Assembly: GCA_045542595.1 (NCBI GenBank)
Contig: JAZQLI010000041.1
Coordinates: forward strand, 1-64,000
DNA: 64,000 nt
From: Scatosoma sp045542595
GTDB lineage: Bacteria > Bacillota > Clostridia > Christensenellales > Borkfalkiaceae
Direction: 5' to 3'
The notes beneath the pieces are model-generated. The model ran no database searches. It was not told where the DNA came from and saw nothing but the letters and a program-made list of their open reading frames with translations. The translations under genes were made by a program, and so were the position numbers. Shown one piece after another: positions 19,576-27,635 of this stretch (position 1 is the stretch's first letter; the number at the start of each line of letters is the position of its first letter).

Positions 19576-19600
19576 ATAGGTGCAACTTGGTTGCACCTAT
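19576..19600 (-). terminator. Terminator-like hairpin between leader ORF and purE (possible attenuator)
   Basis: An 11-base perfect stem (ATAGGTGCAAC with GTTGCACCTAT) and a 3-base loop are followed on the minus strand by TTGTTTTAC. It lies after the stop of the 40-residue ORF and 37 bases before the purE start. It could stop or modulate transcription into the purine genes. Confidence 0.6.
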
Positions 19601-19605
19601 CGCGT

Positions 19606-19728
19606 TTAGACTGTTTTATAGAAAATTTCGTATGCATTTTTACCATAAAGAAGCGTACTTTGCCCTTGCAAAGCAATACCAACGCAACCGATTATTTTTT
19701 TTTGGAATTTTTTATGCATACGTTTCAT
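19606..19728 (-). CDS. 40-residue leader ORF upstream of purE
   Basis: ATG at 19728 preceded by a GGAAGGAAA purine-rich site, ending TAA at 19606. The product begins MKRMHKKFQKK, is strongly basic at the N-terminus, and continues with a hydrophobic stretch (IIGCVGIALQ) and a tyrosine-rich tail. It lies 54 bases downstream of a consensus-type promoter and directly before the hairpin at 19576. It could be a leader peptide or a small functional protein; I do not recognise a family. Translation is inferred from the ribosome binding site and position only. Confidence 0.5.
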   Translation of the reverse strand: MKRMHKKFQKKIIGCVGIALQGQSTLLYGKNAYEIFYKTV

Positions 19729-19781
19729 GGCGGTTTTCCTTCCGTCGTTATTCTTTCGTTATCCCTTTTCCCCTTTTTAAT

Positions 19782-19810
19782 ATTATAACAAATACTCAAA
19801 AAAAAAGCAA
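19782..19810 (-). promoter_or_regulatory. Promoter of the purine operon
   Basis: Minus strand TTGCTT (19805-19810), a 17-base spacer and TATAAT (19782-19787). The 5' leader to purE is about 230 bases. I see no purine-riboswitch core and no obvious PurR box in it. Confidence 0.65.
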
Positions 19811-19860
19811 GTGAACAGCGGTATTTTTCTGCCCTTTTTTACGGGAAATTTTTCATAGCA

Positions 19861-19888
19861 AAACCGCGCCGATTGCTCCGCGCGGTTT
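19861..19888. terminator. Terminator after the first GH20-like gene
   Basis: Stem AAACCGCGC (19861-19869) with GCGCGGTTT (19880-19888), loop of ten bases, T runs on the plus side and a short TTTT on the minus side. It follows the stop of the gene at 19904-21520. Confidence 0.6.
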
Positions 19889-19903
19889 TTTCGTTATTTT
19901 TCT

Positions 19904-21520
19904 TTAAATATTGCCGAAATGCAAACTGTTGAACGACACCAACCGTCCGTAATTATTCATTGCAATTTGGCTACCGTCTAAAATTTGCAAAACGTCTTCT
20001 TCCAATTCGGGAATGTTTTCCACTTTCCCTGAAACATATTCCTTTAAACGCTTTTGACAGGTATCAATACGCATAATCAAGCCGCCGATACGCGCGTCTT
20101 GCACTTCCCAGCCCTGCGGCTTATTTTCTTTATTCCAAAGGGTATAAAGCGATTGATGGAATGCCTTTAACCGCTTTTTGAGTACGCTACAGTTTTTCAT
20201 ACAAACGGCAAGCGCACGGTTGTCTTTGGAATGGTACGCTCGGCGCACGTTAACGCCCAGTTCCGCTTTGATAGCAAGCGCGTGGCAAAGCTTCGCTTCC
20301 ATATCGAATAAATAAGCAAATTTTCCTACGCGCTTTGCCGCTTTGGCTAATACTTCGGCATATTGTGCGTAAGGAATGGGACGTTTAGACGCCACCGTTT
20401 TATCAAACGCACCCATAAACGGGTCGCAATACAAAAGCGCTTTACAGGGCTGCTTTTGCCATTGAATCGTATCGTTGAAATCGTCCTTGTTCGGCAAATC
20501 AAGCAACTCGAAATCGGCGTATTTTACTTTGAACAACCCGTAAAATCCCTTTTCGATTGTATGCATATCGAAATTACCGTCGGCATATTGACGAATGGTA
20601 TACAAGGTATGCAACAGCGAGAAGAACGAACATTCCTTTCCGTCGTCCCCCCACATCGTCATAATAACGTGTTTTACCCCGTGTTCGCGTACGCTTTCCA
20701 TCGCAGGTTTCATCGTATGCAAGGAAAGCCCCGACAACGGAGCAAAGCCAAGCCAACTCCACGCGCCGCCTGCAAACCATACGTCGTGATTAAATTCTGC
20801 GTGTCTTTCAAACATACCGTCGTAACGGTCTTTATTGCCGTGATAATAATCCCAGTAGCACAAATCTACGTTTTCAGGCAAAAGCTTTTTCACGTCTTCG
20901 GGAATTTCCGATTCCGCCGTGTAATCACCGCTGGCGAGCTTGAAAAACATATCGCTCCACATATGCGCCTTAAAGCCGTATTTTTTCGCAATTTCCGCCA
21001 CCTTGTTTAAATGACGGATTAAAATTTCGTAACGGTTTTGATAGCCGTGTTTATCCAGATATTTCCCCAGCCCGACAAAGTGCGCTTCGTCCATACCGAT
21101 ATTCACGTTTCGCGAAGTGAAATTCTCCGCAATCGTTTTAAACATCTTTTCGATAAGCTCGTACGTTGCAGGCTCGTCAATGAGTAAAATATCCTGCGTA
21201 TCCACTATTTTTTGATAGGTCGCGTGGCGCACAAGACAGGTAAAATGCGCCAGCGTTTGAATGCAGGGCATAAGCTCAATACCCTTGCTTTTTGCATACG
21301 CGTCCATTTCCTTAATTTCCGCGCCCGTGTATCTACCGCGCATATACCCAAAGTACGGCTCGCCTTCTATTTCGTACGTATCTTCGCAGTATAATTCTAA
21401 CGTGTTATAGCCCATTTTCGCCAAACATTCTATCATACGTTTTACTTCGCTTACTTTCATCACGCCGTTGCGCGACATATCGAGCATTACGCCAAAGTGT
21501 TCGTAATTCGTCTTTTTCAT
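19904..21520 (-). CDS. GH20-like beta-N-acetylhexosaminidase, copy A
   Basis: 538 residues from the ATG at 21520, which a TAGGAGA site precedes; an upstream in-frame ATG at 21535 would overlap that site. A TIM-barrel layout typical of family GH20: GYNTLELYCEDTYE, the PCIQTLAHF strand, and the Asp-Glu catalytic pair in NIGMDEAHFVGLG (about residue 140). There is no signal peptide, so it acts in the cytoplasm, perhaps on imported GlcNAc- or GalNAc-type disaccharides. The last 180 residues are helical, ending in the conserved PQGWEVQDARIGGL motif shared with copy B. It is a close paralogue of the gene at 21644, and each has its own promoter. Confidence 0.85.
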   Translation of the reverse strand: MKKTNYEHFGVMLDMSRNGVMKVSEVKRMIECLAKMGYNTLELYCEDTYEIEGEPYFGYMRGRYTGAEIKEMDAYAKSKGIELMPCIQTLAHFTCLVRHATYQKIVDTQDILLIDEPATYELIEKMFKTIAENFTSRNVNIGMDEAHFVGLGKYLDKHGYQNRYEILIRHLNKVAEIAKKYGFKAHMWSDMFFKLASGDYTAESEIPEDVKKLLPENVDLCYWDYYHGNKDRYDGMFERHAEFNHDVWFAGGAWSWLGFAPLSGLSLHTMKPAMESVREHGVKHVIMTMWGDDGKECSFFSLLHTLYTIRQYADGNFDMHTIEKGFYGLFKVKYADFELLDLPNKDDFNDTIQWQKQPCKALLYCDPFMGAFDKTVASKRPIPYAQYAEVLAKAAKRVGKFAYLFDMEAKLCHALAIKAELGVNVRRAYHSKDNRALAVCMKNCSVLKKRLKAFHQSLYTLWNKENKPQGWEVQDARIGGLIMRIDTCQKRLKEYVSGKVENIPELEEDVLQILDGSQIAMNNYGRLVSFNSLHFGNI

Positions 21521-21573
21521 TGTTCTCCTACCCAACTTACCGCTATGCGGTTATAATTTTATTTATTATAATA

Positions 21574-21602
21574 ATTATAACACACAAAACAGCCCTTGTC
21601 AA
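21574..21602 (-). promoter_or_regulatory. Promoter of GH20-like copy A
   Basis: Consensus on the minus strand: TTGACA (21597-21602), a 17-base spacer and TATAAT (21574-21579). Confidence 0.75.
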
Positions 21603-21643
21603 TGTACGATTTTGAAAAAAGTATGGAAAATTATAACACCTTT

Positions 21644-23245
21644 TTAAACGATATTTCTACTGATTAAATCCCCATAAGTATTGCTATAAAGCGTATCGTA
21701 GAAATAGGGTAACACTTCTTCTTCCAACTCGGCAATGGTATCCAACTCGCCGTTTAAATACGCTTGTAAACGCTGCGCGCAAGTTTGTATACGACGGGAA
21801 AGTCCGCCAAGACGGGCGTCCTGTACTTCCCAACCTTGCGGTTTATTATCCGTATGCCAAAGCTTATAGAAAATCTTATGGAATTCGTCCAAAAGCGGTA
21901 CAAGCGCATAATACTCGTTTACGAGTGCGGAAAGCGCCACTCTATCCCCGTTTTTGTACGCTTTTCTCGTTTTTACGCCTAATTCCGCCTTGATAGCAAG
22001 GATTTCACAGAGTTTTGCGGAAACGTCGAACATATATCTAAATTCCCCCATACGCTCCGCCGTTGCCGCCAGCGTTTGCGCGTACTCTGCGTAAGGAATA
22101 GACGGCGTTTCTTCTACCAGTTTATCCAAAATACCCATAAACGCGTCGCAATACAAAAGCGCTTTACAGGGGTTGCCCGTGGGCGTTTGGTCGGTAGGCT
22201 TTGTTTTATTCGGTAAATCGAGCAACGTAAAATCGTCAAAACGCACGCCAAACAGTTGATAGAAATCTTCGGCTATTTTTTCATCATCGAAATTACCGTC
22301 GGCGTATTGTTTTGCCGCGTATAACGACGGCAACAATGCAAACGGAGAACATTCTCTTCCGTTGTCCCCCCAAAGCGTTATCAACACGTGTTTTACGCCG
22401 TGTTCGCGTACGCTTTGCATTGCCGAACGGGTAGTAAGTAGCGTTTTACCGTTATTTGGCGCAAAACCACTCCAGCACCACGCGCCGCCTGCAAACCAAA
22501 TTTCACCGTTAAAGCCTTCGTGCGCTTTGAACATTGCGTCGTATACTTCCTTTTCGTAATGGTAATAATCCCAGTAGCAAAGGGATACGTTTTCAGGCAA
22601 CATTTTCTTTACTTCGTCGGGAATGTTCGCGTTCGGCGCGTAATATTCTCCGTCTGCTGCCAAGCGGAAGAACATATCACTCCACATATGTGCGTTAAAG
22701 CCGTATTTTTTCGCGATTTCCGCTACCTTATGCAGGTGCTCCATTAAGATATCAAAGCGGTTGCGATAACCGTTTTTATCCAAGTATTTTCCAAGCCCAA
22801 CGAAATGTGCTTCGTCCATACCGATATTCACGTTTCGAGAAGTGAAGTCTTCCGCAATCGTTTTGAAAATATCTTCGATAAATTGATAGGTTTTCTCTTC
22901 GCCTACAAACAAAATATCGTTTACGTCGAACATAGAACCCAGCTGAAAATTCTTTTTCGTAGCGGTAAAATGCGCCAACGTTTGCACGCAGGGCACAAGT
23001 TCTATCCCGTGCGCTTTTGCATACGCGTCTATTTCCTTAATTTCCGCACCTGTATATCTTCCGCGCATATAGCCAAAGTACGGTTGACTTTTCATTTCAT
23101 ACGTATCTTCGCAGTACAGCGATAACGTATTATAGCCCATTTTTTCCAAATAGTCTATCATTTGTTTTACTCGGCTTACTTTCATTACGGCGTTACGCGA
23201 CATATCAAGCATCACGCCAAAGTGTTCATAGGTGCAATTTTGCAT
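21644..23245 (-). CDS. GH20-like beta-N-acetylhexosaminidase, copy B
   Basis: 533 residues, close in sequence to copy A along its whole length: shared YEHFGVMLDMSRN start, the same NIGMDEAHFVGLGKYLD catalytic motif, GGAWCWSGFAP and PQGWEVQDARLGGL. No signal peptide. The two copies are tandem on one strand but separated by a promoter, so they can be regulated apart. Divergence is greatest in the region between the catalytic motif and the helical tail, suggesting different substrates; this is inference. Confidence 0.85.
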   Translation of the reverse strand: MQNCTYEHFGVMLDMSRNAVMKVSRVKQMIDYLEKMGYNTLSLYCEDTYEMKSQPYFGYMRGRYTGAEIKEIDAYAKAHGIELVPCVQTLAHFTATKKNFQLGSMFDVNDILFVGEEKTYQFIEDIFKTIAEDFTSRNVNIGMDEAHFVGLGKYLDKNGYRNRFDILMEHLHKVAEIAKKYGFNAHMWSDMFFRLAADGEYYAPNANIPDEVKKMLPENVSLCYWDYYHYEKEVYDAMFKAHEGFNGEIWFAGGAWCWSGFAPNNGKTLLTTRSAMQSVREHGVKHVLITLWGDNGRECSPFALLPSLYAAKQYADGNFDDEKIAEDFYQLFGVRFDDFTLLDLPNKTKPTDQTPTGNPCKALLYCDAFMGILDKLVEETPSIPYAEYAQTLAATAERMGEFRYMFDVSAKLCEILAIKAELGVKTRKAYKNGDRVALSALVNEYYALVPLLDEFHKIFYKLWHTDNKPQGWEVQDARLGGLSRRIQTCAQRLQAYLNGELDTIAELEEEVLPYFYDTLYSNTYGDLISRNIV

Positions 23246-23292
23246 ATTTTTCCGTTCCTTATATGATATTTCGCCTACGTGCGATTGTCTAT

Positions 23293-23321
23293 ATTATAAC
23301 ACTTGCTTTCCCGTTTGACAA
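23293..23321 (-). promoter_or_regulatory. Promoter of GH20-like copy B
   Basis: Minus strand TTGTCA (23316-23321), a 17-base spacer and TATAAT (23293-23298). Confidence 0.7.
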
Positions 23322-23386
23322 TATACAAAAACGAAAAAATGATATAATTTTTTGACCTATTATACTTTTACGTAACCGCTAACGAC

Positions 23387-23418
23387 AAACCGCTCCCCTT
23401 TATCAGGGGGAGCGGTTT
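23387..23418. terminator. Terminator after the Amidase_6 gene
   Basis: A 12-base perfect stem (AAACCGCTCCCC with GGGGAGCGGTTT), loop of eight bases, with T-rich flanks on both sides. It lies just past the stop of 23424-23963. Confidence 0.7.
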
Positions 23419-23423
23419 TCTTT

Positions 23424-23963
23424 TTACGACATTCTTGCACCGAGTATATGTATACCGCGTACTTTTTCAAACGAATAGGTGGAAAGCGGTCGGTTATACG
23501 CGTCGTTCGTATGCGCAGCAACAAGCGGTACGCCGCCTTGAAATCCCACCACGATAGGTGTATGGTAAAAATCGTCCGTACCCCTGCCAAGCTGCAAAAA
23601 ATCGCCTATTTCCAACTGCGAGATAGGCGCTTCCACCGCAAAAGGTCCTGCGCCGTTACCGATAACGCCAAGCGGAATTTTTGCCGTAGGGTTTTGTAAA
23701 TAGTCCCCTACGTTTCCCGTTAAAAAGCGGTAGAAATACTCTACGCCCGTCCAAGCCGCCGCCCTATCGTTCAACGAACGGTAAAACCAACCGATATCAG
23801 GCGTATAGTTCATCACGCCGCAACCGGCGAACAGGCACTGTGAAGCAAAAGAAGTACAGTCGCCGCCGATACGGCTAAAATCGTAATAAGCAGGGTTTCG
23901 TGAAAAAGCCCATTTTCGAGCGTATTCTACCGCCGCCCGTCGGTTATATTGAATAATTTCCAT
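23424..23963 (-). CDS. Amidase_6 (putative amidase domain) protein
   Basis: 179 residues, about one domain long. The layout fits the putative amidase domain (PF12671), a papain/NlpC-like fold common in Clostridia: YNRRAAVEYARKWA start, nucleophile cysteine in GGDCTSFASQC, a later DFYHTPIVV histidine, and AAHTNDAYNRPL. There is no signal peptide, which is unusual if it acts on peptidoglycan; it may be released by lysis or act inside the cell. It is a single-gene unit between two terminators. Confidence 0.85.
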   Translation of the reverse strand: MEIIQYNRRAAVEYARKWAFSRNPAYYDFSRIGGDCTSFASQCLFAGCGVMNYTPDIGWFYRSLNDRAAAWTGVEYFYRFLTGNVGDYLQNPTAKIPLGVIGNGAGPFAVEAPISQLEIGDFLQLGRGTDDFYHTPIVVGFQGGVPLVAAHTNDAYNRPLSTYSFEKVRGIHILGARMS

Positions 23964-24000
23964 ACTCTCAATATACGTTATACTGTATAAAAACGTGCAA

Positions 24001-24031
24001 AAACGGCGCCCCGTTATTCGGAACGCCGTTT
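24001..24031. terminator. Terminator after trkH
   Basis: Stem AAACGGCG (24001-24008) with CGCCGTTT (24024-24031). It lies between the trkH stop and the Amidase_6 start, flanked by A- and T-rich sequence. Confidence 0.6.
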
Positions 24032-24040
24032 GCGTTTTGA

Positions 24041-25489
24041 TTACGATTTACGCCAAGTTTGCGGAGCAAACAAAACAAGCATAGGGAATACTTCCAGCCT
24101 GCCCACCAGCATATCGAAAATAAAGACGATTTTCGACGGCGCGGAGAAGAAGGCAAACGAACCTGTAGGCCCTACCAATTCTAACCCTGGCCCCACGTTA
24201 TTTATCGTAGCGGCAACCGCGGTGAAGTTGGTAACCATATCGTAGCCTTCCATAGAAATGAGCAACAAAGAAACCACGAATATCAATAGATACGCAATGA
24301 CGTACGCGTTTAATGAACGCACTACTTCGTGTTCCACCACCCGTTTATCCATCGTAATTTTCTTTACTTGTTTAGGATGTAGAATACGTTTTACTTCGTG
24401 CGCCGCGCCTTTGGAAAGCATAATACAACGAGACACTTTCATGCCTCCGCCCGTACTACCCGCGCAAGCGCCGATAAACATCAAAAGCACCAAAATCGAT
24501 TTGGAAAACGCCGGCCAAAGGTTGAAATCTTCCGTTGCAAAACCCGTTGTAGATATAATGGAAGAAACGGTAAACGCTACGTGTTGCAACGCTTCTAAAA
24601 AGGAATACTGATTGACGAAACAAAGGTTTGCCGTTATCAAAGCAATCGCCGAAAAAACGATTATGAAAAACACCTTTACTTCGGTATTCAACGCTTCTTT
24701 CCACTTCCTTCTTCCAAGCAGATAATAGGAGTTGAAATTGACGGAAAAAAGCAACATAAACACGGTGATTACCACTTGTAAAAACACCGAATATCCTGCC
24801 ATGCTATCCCCTTTTACCGCAAAACCGCCCGTACCTGCCGTACCGAAAGCCGTAGTAATGGCGTCGAAGAAAGGCATTCCGCCGATTACCATCAAGACGA
24901 GTTGCGTTAGCGTCAAAGCCGTATAAATCAAATATAAAATTTTCGCCGTTTGACGTACTTTGGGTACGAGTTTACTCACCTGCGGACCAGGGCTTTCCGC
25001 TTTCATAATATGCAAATTTTTCGCACCACTAAGCGGTAAAAACGCCATAATGAACACCAACACGCCCATACCGCCTATCCAGTGCGTAAAGCTACGCCAC
25101 ATTAAAATAGACTTCGGTAAAGCTTCCACCTGCGCGCCTGTGGGAATAATCGTCGCGCCCGTCGTCGTAAAGCCCGAAACGGTTTCAAACAACGCGTCTA
25201 TAAACGAAGGTATTTCGCCCGATAAAACGAAGGGCAACGCGCCGAATAAACTCATAACAATCCAACCCAGCGCCACGATAACGAAGGCTTCTTTGGCAAA
25301 AACCGAATTGTCTTTAGGTTTTCCCCAAACGCACACGCCGCCGATAAAAAGGCAAATGCCGATGGAAATTAAAAAGGCAAAAAACGCCGTTTCCCAGTAT
25401 ACGATAGCCGTAATCAACGGTACGAGAAAGAATAACGCTTCAAAAAGCAATAAAAACCCCAACGTACGTTTGATAATGGAAAAGTTCAT
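24041..25489 (-). CDS. trkH: Trk/Ktr-type potassium transporter membrane subunit
   Basis: 482 residues with about ten membrane helices. The four selectivity-filter loops of the TrkH/KtrB superfamily can be seen in order: SGFTTTGATI, GTAGTGGFA, ISTTGFA and TINNVGPGL. THWIGGMGVLVF and GACAGSTGGGMKV are further family motifs. It carries K+ (or Na+-coupled K+) into the cell and is gated by the cytoplasmic TrkA ring. It follows trkA after seven bases. Confidence 0.95.
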   Translation of the reverse strand: MNFSIIKRTLGFLLLFEALFFLVPLITAIVYWETAFFAFLISIGICLFIGGVCVWGKPKDNSVFAKEAFVIVALGWIVMSLFGALPFVLSGEIPSFIDALFETVSGFTTTGATIIPTGAQVEALPKSILMWRSFTHWIGGMGVLVFIMAFLPLSGAKNLHIMKAESPGPQVSKLVPKVRQTAKILYLIYTALTLTQLVLMVIGGMPFFDAITTAFGTAGTGGFAVKGDSMAGYSVFLQVVITVFMLLFSVNFNSYYLLGRRKWKEALNTEVKVFFIIVFSAIALITANLCFVNQYSFLEALQHVAFTVSSIISTTGFATEDFNLWPAFSKSILVLLMFIGACAGSTGGGMKVSRCIMLSKGAAHEVKRILHPKQVKKITMDKRVVEHEVVRSLNAYVIAYLLIFVVSLLLISMEGYDMVTNFTAVAATINNVGPGLELVGPTGSFAFFSAPSKIVFIFDMLVGRLEVFPMLVLFAPQTWRKS

Positions 25490-25496
25490 ACCCGTT

Positions 25497-26852
25497 TCAC
25501 CTCAACACGTCGGTTACGTCTTGCAAGCCAAGCTGCGTAGTAACGATAACCACCGCATCCCCTGCTTGCATAACGTCGTTACCGTGTGGAATAATTACCG
25601 CTCCGTTACGGAAAATAGACGCTATTAAAACGTTGTCTTTAAATTTGAGTTGTGCCAGCGGCACGCCTGCTATAGGCGAGTTTTCGCGCACCTTGAATTC
25701 GGACGCTTCCACTTTATTTTGAATGATATTGTAAAGCGTTTCTACGTTACTGCCTTGCGCATTACTCTTCGCGCGGACAAACCGTAAAATGATATCCGCT
25801 GTAATATTTTTAGGGCAAATAATGGTGTCTAAATCTAACCGAGAAACGACGTTGTCGTAGTCGGTACGCTTAATACGCGTAATAATTTTGCCGCCGCCAG
25901 CTTCTTTAGCAAACAGGGAAAGCAAAATATTTTCTTCGTCTAAATTAGCAAGCGAAACGAAGGCTTCCGTTTTTTCAATGCCTTCTTCCAAAAGCAAATC
26001 CTTATCCGAACCGTCGCCGTGAATGACGTCGTATTTATCAAACTGCGCGGAAAGTTCTTCGCAAATTTTCAAATCCTTTTCGATAATCTTTAAGGAAATG
26101 CCCGCTTTTTCCAAAATTGCGCAAAGATAATGGGTAATCGGTCCACCGCCCACCACCATAGCGTTTTTAACGGAATTGCCCTTGCAGTTGATTTTTTTAA
26201 AGAACTCGTTTGCCACTTTGGGCGCGGCGATAATGGATACCACGTCCTTTTCTTTGAATACGAAATCCCCTTTGGCAATATACGCTTCTTCCCCCCGTTC
26301 AATGGTGCAAACAAGGATATCCAAGCGATATTTCATCGCCACGTCCTTTACCGACATATTGATAATAGCACTCTCTTTAGGCAAGCGGAATTTGATAAGC
26401 TCTACTTTGCCCTTTGCAAAAGGCTCTATTTTCATAGCCGAAGGGAAACGGAGTACGCGTGCGATTTCTTCCGCCGCTGCGTATTCGGGATTGATAACCA
26501 TAGCCAACCCAAGTTCTTCCTTTAAATAGGGCGCAATTTCACTGTATTCGGGATTTTTAAGACGGGCTATCGTGTCGCAAGCACCTTCCTTTTTTGCAAT
26601 AACGCAGCATAAAAGATTGAGCTCGTCAGAGTTGGTTACCGCGATAAATAAATCGGCAGAATCAATTCCAGCTTCCCGTTGCACGGTATGCGTAGCGCCG
26701 TTACCGATAACCCCCATAACGTCTATCTTGCCTGTTATGGCGTTTATTTTCGACGCGTCAAGGTCGATAACGGTAACGTCGTTGCCGTCATCATTCAATT
26801 TTTCCGCAAGCGTTTGACCTACTCGCCCACAACCGACAATGATTATTTTCAT
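25497..26852 (-). CDS. trkA: Potassium transport peripheral subunit, two RCK domains
   Basis: 451 residues: two RCK units, each with a Rossmann N-domain and a C-domain. The first nucleotide-binding motif is IIVGCGRVGQTLAEKL, the second MVVGGGPITHYLCAIL (about residue 232). A duplicated TrkA of this length is typical. NAD(H)/ATP binding controls TrkH. It is encoded between a BFD-type small protein and trkH in one transcription unit. Confidence 0.95.
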   Translation of the reverse strand: MKIIIVGCGRVGQTLAEKLNDDGNDVTVIDLDASKINAITGKIDVMGVIGNGATHTVQREAGIDSADLFIAVTNSDELNLLCCVIAKKEGACDTIARLKNPEYSEIAPYLKEELGLAMVINPEYAAAEEIARVLRFPSAMKIEPFAKGKVELIKFRLPKESAIINMSVKDVAMKYRLDILVCTIERGEEAYIAKGDFVFKEKDVVSIIAAPKVANEFFKKINCKGNSVKNAMVVGGGPITHYLCAILEKAGISLKIIEKDLKICEELSAQFDKYDVIHGDGSDKDLLLEEGIEKTEAFVSLANLDEENILLSLFAKEAGGGKIITRIKRTDYDNVVSRLDLDTIICPKNITADIILRFVRAKSNAQGSNVETLYNIIQNKVEASEFKVRENSPIAGVPLAQLKFKDNVLIASIFRNGAVIIPHGNDVMQAGDAVVIVTTQLGLQDVTDVLR

Positions 26853-26866
26853 TCCGTTTTTTGTCC

Positions 26867-27061
26867 TTAACCCATCATCACTTCGGAAATAACGTCTAAC
26901 ACCTTATCGTGGCAGCCGCCGCAACCCGTTGAGCAATGCGTAATTCTTTGCACTTCTTCAAACAGTTGCAACACGTCTTCCATTTTGCTGTGATTTTCCA
27001 AAGCGTGTTCAATATCTTTATAACTTACCTGTTTACAATTACAAATAATAACGTTTTCCAT
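26867..27061 (-). CDS. BFD-like [2Fe-2S]-binding domain protein
   Basis: 64 residues, a complete BFD-like domain: ICNCKQVSYKDIEHAL at the start and CSTGCGGCHDKV near the end give the four cysteines (CxC and CxxC) that hold the 2Fe-2S cluster in bacterioferritin-associated ferredoxin and related domains. Stand-alone copies are common in Clostridia. It is the first gene of the Trk transcription unit, so a redox link to potassium transport is possible but unproven. Confidence 0.88.
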   Translation of the reverse strand: MENVIICNCKQVSYKDIEHALENHSKMEDVLQLFEEVQRITHCSTGCGGCHDKVLDVISEVMMG

Positions 27062-27108
27062 ATTTTTACTCCATTGATTGATTTTACCGCATGATACGGA
27101 TTAGCTTT

Positions 27109-27137
27109 ATTATAGCACACCTTTTTCTTTTTTTCAA
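27109..27137 (-). promoter_or_regulatory. Promoter of the BFD-trkA-trkH operon
   Basis: Minus strand TTGAAA (27132-27137), a 17-base spacer and TATAAT (27109-27114). Confidence 0.6.
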
Positions 27138-27174
27138 GCATATATCGACGAGAAAAAAAAGAATTTCGTCAAAA

Positions 27175-27195
27175 CGAAAAAAGCGCTTTCGCGCT
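27175..27195 (-). terminator. Terminator of the symporter-PaaK-ACT operon
   Basis: Minus strand AGCGC-GAAA-GCGCT hairpin with a GNRA tetraloop followed by six T residues, starting a few bases past the ACT-protein stop. Confidence 0.8.
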
Positions 27196-27199
27196 CTTT

Positions 27200-27622
27200 T
27201 CAATGCAAATCTTTATCCGAAAGCGTTTGAATACCGTGTACTTCAAACACCTGTTCAGCTTTTTGCAAATCGGAAGTTTTTACCACGATAGACGCTTCTT
27301 CGCCGCCCACCGAAAGCCCGTACATATATTCTACGTTGAGCTCTTCTTCGGCAATTACGCGCAAAATATTTTGCAACGCCCCCGGCGTATGCGGTATTTT
27401 TACGATAAGTACGTCGGTAAGCATAGATGAAAACCCTGCTTTTGTAAGCGATTCTTTCGCTTTTAACGGATTGTCCGATATCACGCGCAAAAGCCCGTAT
27501 TCCGCCGTGTCGGCAAGGCTGAGCGATACGATATTGACGGCGTTCGCCTTGAATACGTTCAGCACTTCGGTCAAACGTCCTTTCCTATTTTCGATAAACA
27601 CCGTAGTTTGTTTTGCCACCAT
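27200..27622 (-). CDS. Tandem ACT-domain amino-acid-binding protein
   Basis: 140 residues that divide into two ACT domains (VFIENRKGRLTEVLNVFKAN, then VKIPHTPGALQNILRVI). Proteins of this kind are regularly encoded next to PaaK-type CoA ligases in anaerobic Bacteria and Archaea. They are presumed to sense an amino acid or aromatic acid; the ligand is not known. It lies 13 bases after the PaaK gene and ends at a strong terminator. Confidence 0.9.
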   Translation of the reverse strand: MVAKQTTVFIENRKGRLTEVLNVFKANAVNIVSLSLADTAEYGLLRVISDNPLKAKESLTKAGFSSMLTDVLIVKIPHTPGALQNILRVIAEEELNVEYMYGLSVGGEEASIVVKTSDLQKAEQVFEVHGIQTLSDKDLH

Positions 27623-27635
27623 AATCCTTTTCTCC

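Noticed and set aside
19540..19596. Upstream ATG for purE
   Set aside because: It would add 19 residues without family likeness, read through the hairpin and ignore the GGAGTGA site before 19539.
19600..19780. Purine riboswitch upstream of purE
   Set aside because: I could not find the conserved three-way-junction core bases; only the leader ORF and one hairpin are visible.
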